Shown one piece after another: positions 14,471-20,951 of a stretch of 20,951 bases of DNA; the stretch's first letter is position 1, and every line of letters begins with the position of its first letter. The stretch covers positions 1 to 20,951 of the forward strand of contig BEHW01000030.1 in the NCBI GenBank assembly GCA_002898675.1. The letters are read 5' to 3'. This stretch comes from a bacterium HR20. Its GTDB lineage: Bacteria; Bacteroidota; Ignavibacteria; Kapaibacteriales; NICIL-2. The position numbers were made by a program, and so were the translations under genes. Below the pieces are notes generated by a model that saw only the letters and a program-made list of their open reading frames with translations, did not search any database and was not told where the DNA came from.

Positions 14471-14538
14471 GCGTCACACCACCAGTGGTAGAACTAACGC
14501 TGATATTCATGAGTGCGTTGACGGATGTTGCCCATCTT

Positions 14539-14739
14539 CTATTGCCGCTCAGGTTGGTTGAACGTGCGGATTCGCTCAGGCAATTGCGCCATGATACGGC
14601 GCCGCTCCTGGGGTGAGAGAAATACCCACGCAGCAATTTCCTGGCGTGTCCGACCACATCCGATGCAGAACTGCCTGGAGCGATCGAGTACGCAGATTTT
14701 TCGGCATGGGGTTTCGATTGGCTCAGTGCTCGGTGCCAT
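14539..14739 (-). CDS. DUF1289 small zinc-finger-like protein
   Basis: 66 aa. The DUF1289 signature is complete: PCRKICVLD and FCIGCGRTRQEIAAW, giving four cysteines (12, 16, 25, 28) in a C-x3-C-x8-C-x2-C spacing suited to metal or Fe-S binding, then LSPQERRRIMAQLPERI. Function is unknown in the family. The ATG at 14737-14739 overlaps the 3' end of ctp by 17 bp, indicating coupled translation; rpoD follows after 68 bp. That gap holds two imperfect inverted repeats (AACGC..GCGTT and CCACTGGTGG) but no recognisable promoter or terminator. Confidence 0.88.
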   Translation of the reverse strand: MAPSTEPIETPCRKICVLDRSRQFCIGCGRTRQEIAAWVFLSPQERRRIMAQLPERIRTFNQPERQ

Positions 14740-16366
14740 GCGCGGTCAACAAGTACTCGCGATATTTCCGTGTTCGGATCAACTGCGCAGCCTCAGCGAT
14801 TAGCTTATCCTGTGGTTCGAAGAACGCCACTTGCTGGCGATCGCTCAAGAAGCGACTGACGATTTCTTGCTCGAGAGCAGCGGCAATAACCTTTGACGAT
14901 TCCGCAATCATGCGGGAGCGTTCTGCCTTGAGCGATTGCCGAAGGCGTTCGATCTGTTGCAACGTGCGTGCTCCCCAACCTTCTGCAACGGCTTGCTCAC
15001 GGAGATGATCGAGCCTGCCGAGCAGCGATGCTTGCTCCAACTGCGCGCTGTCGAGATAACGCTCAAACGCTGCCAGAAGCCCTGGTCGGTCGAACTTCGC
15101 CGGTGGCGATGCCATGCGGCTTGCATAGCGGGTTGCAAACCGCCACAGTGCAGCGCGGCTGATGGCTACTGGGAGACTATCACGTTCGGCAATCTCGAAC
15201 ACCGAATCCGGAACGATCCCAACGCCGCTTCGAATGGGACGTCGGTAGCGGCGCGTCGTATAAACACGCTGCTGCTCGCTATCGAGCGCGTGTTGAATCC
15301 AGCAATCCTGGCAAAAACCACGCACTCGCTGGATCGAGCGCCCCGATGGCGTGTAATACCGCGCAGTGGTGAGCTTGAGCGCAGCATTATACGGCAGTGA
15401 AACTACTGTTTGTACCAGCCCCTTCCCCAGCGTTGTGTCACCGATGATGACCGCACGATCGTGATCTTGGAGAGCACCGGCAAAAATTTCGCTTGCGCTC
15501 GCGCTGCGACTGTTGACGACGACAACGATCGGTAGCGTCGTGTCCACATACGGCATTGCCCGCGCAACGTAGGCGCGCTGGTCAGCACCGCCACGCGTTC
15601 GCGTCGTAACGATTGTATCGCCGGGACGAAGGAACATTTCCGCGATGCTGACCGCTGCATCGAGCAAGCCCCCGGGATTATCGCGAATGTCCACAACGAG
15701 TCCACGCAGTTCACTCACCGTTCGAAGAGAATCGAGAGCAAGTCGGAACTCTTCCGGTGCCCGGCGCGAAAAACGCTCGAGTCGGACCAGGGCAATGTTG
15801 CCTGGAAGCATACCGACATACGTGACATTTCGGACGAGGATCTCCTCGCGGCGGAGTTCGACCTTGATTGTATCGTCACCACGTTGAAGCTGCATGCGAA
15901 CGACTGTCCCAAGCGGACCACGGAGGTACTTGCGCACCTGGTTGACTTCTTTCTGCGCAGCGTCGATCGAATCAATGCGCAGCACAACATCCCCTTGCCG
16001 AACTCCTGCTCGATGCGCGGAGGTGCCGTCGGTGACACTCATGACGGTCAAGAGACTATCGAGCATGCCAAGCCGAATCCCAACTCCGATGTACCGCCCT
16101 TGGAGGAGAAAATCAAGATCGGATGTTTGCTCCTCGCGGTAAAATTCTGTGTACGGATCGAGCTTGGAGAGCATGTGCTCGATTGCCTCGTAGGTGAGCT
16201 GGTCAGTTTCGATGGACTCGACGTACTGCTCGTTGAGTTCGCGGACCACCATGCCGAAAAGCTCAATGGCACGAGCAAGCCGCATGTACGGAGCTTCCTG
16301 CACAGCAATCCATCCAAGTCCTGCCACCGCGCTCAGCACGATGAGGGCCAGCGACAGTCGCTTCAT
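14723..16366 (-). CDS. ctp: Carboxyl-terminal processing protease, S41 family
   Basis: Periplasmic serine protease that cuts proteins near exposed C-termini. 547 aa: an uncleaved signal anchor at about 4-22, an N-terminal helical part with LDPYTEFY at 69-76, a PDZ domain at about 90-170 (IGVGIRLG; HRAGVRQGDVVLRIDS), then the S41 core with LRGLVVDIRDNPGGLLDAAV (220-239), SRSASASEI with the nucleophile Ser290, and TTLGKGLVQT with Lys315 and Gln319; the 25-residue Ser-Lys spacing fits CtpA/Prc. The C-terminal ~150 residues after GIVPDSV are helical, as in longer Bacteroidota members. It lies 16 bp after glyQS and overlaps the DUF1289 gene. Confidence 0.95.
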   Translation of the reverse strand: MKRLSLALIVLSAVAGLGWIAVQEAPYMRLARAIELFGMVVRELNEQYVESIETDQLTYEAIEHMLSKLDPYTEFYREEQTSDLDFLLQGRYIGVGIRLGMLDSLLTVMSVTDGTSAHRAGVRQGDVVLRIDSIDAAQKEVNQVRKYLRGPLGTVVRMQLQRGDDTIKVELRREEILVRNVTYVGMLPGNIALVRLERFSRRAPEEFRLALDSLRTVSELRGLVVDIRDNPGGLLDAAVSIAEMFLRPGDTIVTTRTRGGADQRAYVARAMPYVDTTLPIVVVVNSRSASASEIFAGALQDHDRAVIIGDTTLGKGLVQTVVSLPYNAALKLTTARYYTPSGRSIQRVRGFCQDCWIQHALDSEQQRVYTTRRYRRPIRSGVGIVPDSVFEIAERDSLPVAISRAALWRFATRYASRMASPPAKFDRPGLLAAFERYLDSAQLEQASLLGRLDHLREQAVAEGWGARTLQQIERLRQSLKAERSRMIAESSKVIAAALEQEIVSRFLSDRQQVAFFEPQDKLIAEAAQLIRTRKYREYLLTAHGTEH

Positions 16367-16382
16367 AGCGCACGAGCAAATG

Positions 16383-17807
16383 TCATTGGGAAAGCTTCAG
16401 CGAAAAATACTCAACGAGCCGATCAGCAGCGATACGCTCTTGCTGCATTGAGTCGCGATCGCGGATAGTCACTGTTCCGTCGGCGATTGTTTGACCATCA
16501 ATCGTCACGCAGTATGGAGTTCCAATTTCATCTTGCCGCCGATAACGTCGGCCAATTGCGCCACTGTCGTCGTACTGCGTCTTCCAGCGACGCTGCAAGT
16601 CACGGTAGATTGCTTCGGCACGCTCCGGCATGCCGTCTTTGTTGACAAGGGGAAAGACGGCGATCTTCACCGGCGCAAGCAATCGATGGAAGCGCAGCAC
16701 TGTCCGCAGCTCAGTTTTCCCATCGGCAGTTGGTGCTTCCTCTTCGGTGTACGCATTGCAGAGGAACGCCATCAGCGATCGGGTGGCTCCAACGGAAGTT
16801 TCGATGACATACGGGATGTACTTTGAGCCGCTGTAGGGATCGGTGTACTCGAAGCGCTTGCCGCTATACTCCTGATGGCGACGCAGGTCGTAGTCAGTTC
16901 GGGAATGAATGCCTTCGATCTCTCCCCATCCGAACGGAAACTTGAACTCGATGTCCGCAGCTGCTGTTGCATAGTGTGCAAGCTTTTCGTGCGGTTTGAT
17001 GCGGAGCACATCGTGCGACATTCCAAGGGAAAGGAACCACTGCAACCGTTCGTTGAGCCAATAATCGAAATATTGCTGCTCGCTGCCGGGTGGAATGAAG
17101 TACTGCATCTCCATTTGCTCGAACTCACGGGTGCGGTAGAGGAAGTACTTCGTGTTGATTTCGTTGCGGAACGCCTTGCCGATCTGCGCAATCCCGAAGG
17201 GCAGCTTCCGCCTCGATGAGTCGAGGACGTTCTTGAAGTTGACGAAAATGCCCTGCGCAGTTTCCGGGCGCAAGTACACAACGCTCGATGCATCCTCAAC
17301 CGGACCGACGAATGTTTTGAACATGAGGTTGAAAAAGCGCACCGGCGTCCAGTCGCGTGTCCCGCTGACCGGATCGGGGATTTCCGCTTCGGTGATGATT
17401 GCGTAGTAGTCGTCTGGGGTTGTTGCTGCGCGAAGCCGGGCGTCGAGCGCATCCGCTTGATCGTGTTTGCCTTTCTTGCGGAGCCGCTCGATGAATTCTT
17501 CGATGAGTGTATCGGCACGGTATCGGGCTTTGCTCGTGCGGTTATCAATCATCGGGTCAGCAAATTGCTCGACGTGTCCGCTGGCTTCCCAGGTTCGTGG
17601 ATGCATCAAGATTGCCGCATCGAGTCCTTCGATGTCCTCGCGGAGTGTCATCGCACGCCACCACTGCTCTTTGATGTTTCGTAGCAGCTCGACCCCGAGT
17701 GGGCCAAAGTCCCAACAACCATTGAGTCCGCCGTAGATCTCCGAAGATTGAAACACAAAGCCACGGCGCTTAGCAAGTGCCATGATTGTATCGAGGCTTA
17801 CGCTCAT
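16383..17807 (-). CDS. glyQS: Glycyl-tRNA synthetase, single-chain dimeric type
   Basis: Charges tRNA-Gly in the cytoplasm. 474 aa, class II alpha2 type as in Bacteroidota and eukaryotes, not the alpha-beta GlyQ + GlyS form. Seen: RRGFVFQSSEIYGGLNGCWD at 14-33, FNLMFKT, YLRPETAQGIFVNF, FGIAQIGKAFRNEI (motif 2), RTREFEQMEMQYF, GWGEIEGIHSRTDYDLRRH and motif 3 region YVIETSVGATRSLMAFL. The usual motif 3 text is GxDR; here it is GATR, keeping the Arg that binds ATP. The anticodon-binding domain follows (LAPVKIAVFPLV; RRYRRQDEIGTPYCVTID). It sits 25 bp after the ABC permease. No clear Shine-Dalgarno. Confidence 0.95.
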   Translation of the reverse strand: MSVSLDTIMALAKRRGFVFQSSEIYGGLNGCWDFGPLGVELLRNIKEQWWRAMTLREDIEGLDAAILMHPRTWEASGHVEQFADPMIDNRTSKARYRADTLIEEFIERLRKKGKHDQADALDARLRAATTPDDYYAIITEAEIPDPVSGTRDWTPVRFFNLMFKTFVGPVEDASSVVYLRPETAQGIFVNFKNVLDSSRRKLPFGIAQIGKAFRNEINTKYFLYRTREFEQMEMQYFIPPGSEQQYFDYWLNERLQWFLSLGMSHDVLRIKPHEKLAHYATAAADIEFKFPFGWGEIEGIHSRTDYDLRRHQEYSGKRFEYTDPYSGSKYIPYVIETSVGATRSLMAFLCNAYTEEEAPTADGKTELRTVLRFHRLLAPVKIAVFPLVNKDGMPERAEAIYRDLQRRWKTQYDDSGAIGRRYRRQDEIGTPYCVTIDGQTIADGTVTIRDRDSMQQERIAADRLVEYFSLKLSQ

Positions 17808-17832
17808 GCTCTGTATGCTTGAATCAGTGGAA

Positions 17833-18654
17833 CTAACCTTTCAGCGCACCAGCCGTCAGTGCAGCGATAATTGTTCGTTGAAACAGTAGGAAGATGATCA
17901 CCACCGGCATTGCCGCCAGACTTGCACCAGCCATAATGTGGCCCCAGTCGATGGATTGCTTGCCCATGTAGAACGCAAGGGCCACCGGAAGCGTCCGATG
18001 CGCTTCATCGTTGGTAAGCAGGAACGGGAACAGAAACGAATTCCAATTTGCCAGGAATGTGTATATCGCAAGGACCACCAACGCCGGCCGCGCGAGCGGT
18101 GCAACGACACGGAACAGCACTGCACCCTCACTGGCACCGTCGAGCCGAGCAGCGTCTTCCAGCGACGAAGGGAGCGATTGCAAGTACTGATGCAAGAAAA
18201 AGATGCCAAACGGCGTCACGCACCACGGAACGATCAGCGCAGCGTAGGTATTAATCCACCCAAGGGCGGACATCATTCGGTAGAGCGGAATCATCAGCAC
18301 ATGCGGTGGAAGCGCAAGCATGCCAATGACACTTCCCAAAAGCACTGCTCTCCCGCGCATCTGCTTGCGAGCAAGACCATATGCAACCAAAAAGCAACCG
18401 ATCACATTCCCCGCTGTCACAGCAGTTGCAACCAGCAGAGAGTTTGCGAAAAAACGCCCGAAGTTATCTGTGGTCAATGCGTCGAGATAGTTCCGTAGCG
18501 TCCAAGGCTCCTTGATAAGCTCTGTGACCGTACGGAAACGTTCCGGGTACTCGTGGAACGAAACCATGAGCATCCAAACTGTCGGGAAGATCATGACGAA
18601 TGCACCGACAATCAAGGTAGCCAGTCCAAGGATTCGGAGCGTGCGATGGCTCAT
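17833..18654 (-). CDS. Sugar ABC transporter permease (CUT1, MalG-like)
   Basis: 273 aa inner-membrane permease. Hydrophobic segments start at about residues 8, 72, 105, 137, 190 and 243, consistent with six helices. The EAA loop that docks to the ATPase is EDAARLDGASEGAVLF at 166-181 followed by RVVAPLARP. NYLDAL and FANSLLVA near 56-76 are typical of MalG/UgpE-type permeases. The substrate cannot be told. The MalF-like partner, binding protein and ATPase genes are all absent nearby. The ATG at 18652-18654 overlaps the nadD stop as ATGA, so it is translationally coupled to a gene with no functional connection. Confidence 0.9.
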   Translation of the reverse strand: MSHRTLRILGLATLIVGAFVMIFPTVWMLMVSFHEYPERFRTVTELIKEPWTLRNYLDALTTDNFGRFFANSLLVATAVTAGNVIGCFLVAYGLARKQMRGRAVLLGSVIGMLALPPHVLMIPLYRMMSALGWINTYAALIVPWCVTPFGIFFLHQYLQSLPSSLEDAARLDGASEGAVLFRVVAPLARPALVVLAIYTFLANWNSFLFPFLLTNDEAHRTLPVALAFYMGKQSIDWGHIMAGASLAAMPVVIIFLLFQRTIIAALTAGALKG

Positions 18655-19253
18655 TGCAGCTGGCGATAGAGTCGGTGACGTCGGATATAGCGGTGTACGT
18701 TATCATGCACCAAGTAGCGTATCGAGCGCCCCTCTGCGCAGTAGCGCCGAATGAGCGTCGAGGAGATTTCCACCGTCGGCATTTCAATGCGCGTAATGCG
18801 TCCTCCGTAGCTCTCCAAGTCGCGCTGGGCCGCATCGAGTTCAATGCCGGAGCGTGGTGCAACAAGAAGCTCGACGCGCTCGAGGATATCCTTCCAGCGA
18901 TGCCAGCGCGTAAATTGCACAAGCTGGTCAGCCCCAATGATCAAATGCACGCGGTCCTTGGGGCGACGGGTCAAGAGCTGTTCGATCGTATCAATTGTGT
19001 AGGAGATCTGTTTGCGACGAATCTCCCAATCGAGTGCACAAAGACGCGGATTGGTCCGCGCGACGATACGCGCCATCATCCACCGCTGGTATGGCGATGC
19101 AACGCCAGCTTGAGTGCGGAGCGGGGATTGAAATGCGGGGACAAGGTAGCACACGTGCAACTGGGCTTGCTCGATGCAGTGCTCAGCGACGATGCAGTGC
19201 CCAATGTGAATGGGGTCGAACGTTCCTCCAAGTATTCCAACACGCACTCCCAT
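18651..19253 (-). CDS. nadD: Nicotinate-nucleotide adenylyltransferase
   Basis: Joins nicotinate mononucleotide and ATP to deamido-NAD in NAD synthesis. 200 aa, normal. The nucleotidyltransferase signature GGTFDPIHIGH is at 9-19, LVPAFQSPLR at 38-46 region, ISYTIDTIEQL at 83-93, LIIGADQLVQFTRWHRWKDI at 104-123 and ISSTLIRR at 163-170. The ATG at 19251-19253 lacks a strong ribosome site. It follows nuoF by 18 bp and overlaps the permease by 4 bp. Confidence 0.96.
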   Translation of the reverse strand: MGVRVGILGGTFDPIHIGHCIVAEHCIEQAQLHVCYLVPAFQSPLRTQAGVASPYQRWMMARIVARTNPRLCALDWEIRRKQISYTIDTIEQLLTRRPKDRVHLIIGADQLVQFTRWHRWKDILERVELLVAPRSGIELDAAQRDLESYGGRITRIEMPTVEISSTLIRRYCAEGRSIRYLVHDNVHRYIRRHRLYRQLQ

Positions 19254-19271
19254 TGCAAGGTCTGGTTACTG

Positions 19272-20600
19272 TTAGCTCGGGAGCAGTGTCGCGCGCGTGG
19301 CGCGGCGGCCGTGGACGACGTTGAGTGGAACGAACGTTCGCCGTGGTTTGACACGGGCTGCAAATTCATCCCAGAACTTCCGCAAGAAGCCTTGCACTGG
19401 CCAGGCTGCTGCATCCCCGAGTGCACAGATCGTGTTTCCTTCGATTTGCCCTGCAACGCTCATGAGAAGATCAAGGTCTTCGGTGGTAGCATCCCCATCA
19501 ACAATTCGACGGAGAATCTTCTCCATCCACCCGCAGCCTTCGCGGCACGGTGTGCACTGTCCACACGATTCGTGGTGGTAGAAGCGCGTGATTCGAAGCA
19601 ACACACGGGGAATGTCTGTGTCCTCGTCCATCACGATGATCCCTGCGGTCCCGATGTACGTTCCGTACCTTTTCAAATCTTCGTTGTTCATCACGACGCC
19701 GTCAATTTCGTCCCCTCGAAGCGGAGGCATGGACGATCCCCCAGGGATCACTGCCTTGACCTTTTTTCCTCCGGGAATGCCGCCGCCGTACTTGTAGATG
19801 AGATCGACCAATAACGTATCGGTCGGCAGCTCGTAAATGCCGGGTTTGTTGATGTGTCCACTCAGGCCATAGAGGAGCGTGCCGGGGTGCCCTGCTGCAC
19901 CGATGCTTGCGTAGCGCTCAGCACCTAATGCAATGATTGCGGGCACGGTCGCCAACGTTTCGACGTTGTTGATCGTCGTTGGCATACCCCACAACCCTTT
20001 TTGCGCAGGGAACGGTGGCTTAAAGCGCGGATAGCCGCGATCACCTTCGAGCGAACTCATCAGTGCAGTTTCTTCCCCGCAGATGTAAGCGCCTGCGCCT
20101 TTGTGCACAACGATATCGAGCCAGTAGCTTCCACCGAAGGTCTCCGTCATTTTCGGCCCGACCAGACCGCGCGCGTATGCATCGGCGAGCGCACGCTCCA
20201 TGAGCCGAATCCACTTGTGGTACTCGCCGCGGATGTAAATGAACGCTTTCGTGATCCCCATCGCGTAGCCAGCGATGAGAATGCCTTCGATGAGCTGGTG
20301 TGGATTGAACTCGAAAATCTGCCGATCCTTGAATGAGCCAGGCTCAGACTCGTCCCCATTGACCGCAAGGTATTTGGGTTTATCGCTCCCTTTCGGCATA
20401 AAACTCCACTTGAGTCCTGTCGGGAAACATGCCCCTCCTCTCCCGCGCAGACCAGATCGTTTCACCTCTTCGATAACTTGCTCCGGTGAGAGCTCGAGCA
20501 CCTTGCGGTAGGCTTGGTAGCCACCATTGGCAAGGTAAACGTCGAGCTCGTGGAGACGCTCGATCTTTGGGAGCACAAGATGCGGAACGGTGTAGTTCAT
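19272..20600 (-). CDS. nuoF: NADH-quinone oxidoreductase subunit F
   Basis: Peripheral-arm subunit of complex I that oxidises NADH with FMN and passes electrons to cluster N3. 442 aa, normal. Seen: GRGGACFPTGLKW at 53-65 (FMN loop; canonical text is GRGGAGF, so Gly is Cys58 here), NGDESEPGSFKDR at 81-93, YIRGEY, GAGAYICGEETAL at 168-180 (NADH site), PPFPAQKGLWGMPTTINNVE, and the N3 ligands SCGQCTPC (Cys346, 349, 352) with Cys392 in TICALGD. A 35-residue basic tail ends the protein. The ATG at 20598-20600 is chosen; a TTG six codons earlier is open. It is preceded by a good promoter and begins the long run to the lipoprotein gene; nuoE and nuoG are not adjacent in the window. Confidence 0.95.
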   Translation of the reverse strand: MNYTVPHLVLPKIERLHELDVYLANGGYQAYRKVLELSPEQVIEEVKRSGLRGRGGACFPTGLKWSFMPKGSDKPKYLAVNGDESEPGSFKDRQIFEFNPHQLIEGILIAGYAMGITKAFIYIRGEYHKWIRLMERALADAYARGLVGPKMTETFGGSYWLDIVVHKGAGAYICGEETALMSSLEGDRGYPRFKPPFPAQKGLWGMPTTINNVETLATVPAIIALGAERYASIGAAGHPGTLLYGLSGHINKPGIYELPTDTLLVDLIYKYGGGIPGGKKVKAVIPGGSSMPPLRGDEIDGVVMNNEDLKRYGTYIGTAGIIVMDEDTDIPRVLLRITRFYHHESCGQCTPCREGCGWMEKILRRIVDGDATTEDLDLLMSVAGQIEGNTICALGDAAAWPVQGFLRKFWDEFAARVKPRRTFVPLNVVHGRRATRATLLPS

Positions 20601-20634
20601 AGCCACTGGCTGCTTCAATTGTCACGTGTGAGTG

Positions 20635-20665
20635 CAAAAATACACGGGCATTGTCATGGAGCAAG
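20635..20665 (-). promoter_or_regulatory. Predicted nuoF promoter, Bacteroidota type
   Basis: Minus strand: -33 TTG at 20662-20664 (CTTG with 20665), 19-nt spacer, -7 box TATTTTTG at 20635-20642. This is the best -33/-7 pair in the window. Transcription would start near 20628, about 28 nt before the nuoF ATG. The -33 part lies inside the last codons of the rluE-like gene. Confidence 0.68.
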
Positions 20666-20951
20666 CAAATAGGCGCGTTCGTCATCACGCAGCTCTCGCC
20701 AGGCTCCAGGCGCTAAACCCAGCTGCTCAAGCTCAAGGTTCCCAATTGCAACCCGCAGCAGACGTAACACTGGATGACCAACAGCAGCCAGCATTCGGCG
20801 CACCTGACGATTTTTCCCTTCGGTTAGCGTCAGCTCAACCCATGCATCGGAGACAGTCTTCCGCATTCGTACTGGAGGCTGGCGCGGAGGGACCTTGGGT
20901 GGTACCTCAAGGAGACGCGCTTGGCACGGGAGTGTTCGATAACCACCAATC
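20654..20951 (-). CDS. rluE: RluE-like 23S rRNA pseudouridine synthase, 5' part outside window
   Basis: Only the last 98 codons are present; the gene enters from the right edge. The readable part contains PPRQPPVRMRKTVSDAW, LTLTEGKNRQVRRML, VGHPVLRLLRVAIG and a short tail APGAWRELRDDERAYLLAP. EGKNRQVRRM is the conserved C-terminal motif of the RsuA/RluB/RluE/RluF family, and the PPxRxRK...W stretch with the short tail fits RluE (23S position 2457) best. The catalytic Asp lies outside the window. The stop codon is 53 bp before the nuoF start, with the nuoF promoter across its end. Confidence 0.85.
   Translation of the reverse strand, partial: IGGYRTLPCQARLLEVPPKVPPRQPPVRMRKTVSDAWVELTLTEGKNRQVRRMLAAVGHPVLRLLRVAIGNLELEQLGLAPGAWRELRDDERAYLLAP

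Noticed and set aside
16772..17548. 258-aa minus-strand open frame inside glyQS
   Set aside because: It is an off-frame shadow, rich in Ser, Arg and Lys, within a certain GlyRS gene.
18654..19814. 386-aa plus-strand open frame opposite nadD and nuoF
   Set aside because: It crosses two certain genes on the other strand and has a composition unlike a folded protein family; no ribosome site or motif.
1..20951. Mobile elements, CRISPR arrays, phage or defence genes
   Set aside because: I saw no transposase, integrase, regular direct repeats or known defence proteins on either strand; nearly all sequence is covered by housekeeping genes.

Overview
The window is an ordinary-looking, gene-dense bacterial chromosome segment of moderately high GC, coding almost entirely on the minus strand. 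I see no mobile element, CRISPR array, phage gene or defence island. Several traits point to the Bacteroidota/Chlorobi (FCB) group, perhaps an Ignavibacteria- or Kapabacteria-like lineage; this rank is an inference. The primary sigma factor is short (287 aa) with no region 1.1. Upstream regions carry -7 boxes of the TAnnTTTG type. Shine-Dalgarno sites are mostly weak. GlyRS is the single-chain form, and Tgt has lost the usual zinc-site residues.

Region 1 (1-1887, minus): pyrB (runs off the left edge), the HU gene hup with a textbook UUCG terminator, and greA, which follows a probable ribBA terminator. Region 2 (1887-10249, minus): a tightly packed run mgtE-murQ-dedA-FNR-like reductase-nnrDE-vanZ-like-tgt-yajC-ribBA, with gaps of 32 bp or less and several stop/start overlaps. 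It probably forms one operon fired from a promoter in front of mgtE. Region 3 (10250-10801): a divergent promoter region, then the only plus-strand genes, rpsT and tRNA-Arg(ACG), followed by a short convergent gap with two stem-loops. Region 4 (10802-20600, minus): nuoF-nadD-sugar ABC permease-glyQS-ctp-DUF1289-rpoD-nuiA-like-pdhB-97 aa orphan-TPR lipoprotein, again closely spaced and headed by a good -33/-7 promoter. At the right edge is the 3' part of an RluE-like pseudouridine synthase gene.

Functionally the window mixes information processing (rpoD, greA, hup, rpsT, glyQS, tgt, tRNA), NAD and redox metabolism (nadD, nnrDE, nuoF, pdhB, FNR-like), riboflavin synthesis (ribBA), envelope functions (ctp, yajC, murQ, dedA, vanZ-like, lipoprotein) and Mg2+ uptake (mgtE). 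Several genes are separated from their usual partners: nuoF without nuoE/G, pdhB without pdhA, yajC without secDF, and one CUT1 permease alone. The points most worth checking are a Tgt without any of the four canonical zinc ligands, a NuiA-type nuclease inhibitor directly behind rpoD, a shared 15-nt promoter block in front of nuoF and rpsT, and a terminator placed only 19 nt before pyrB. I found no convincing previously undescribed system.
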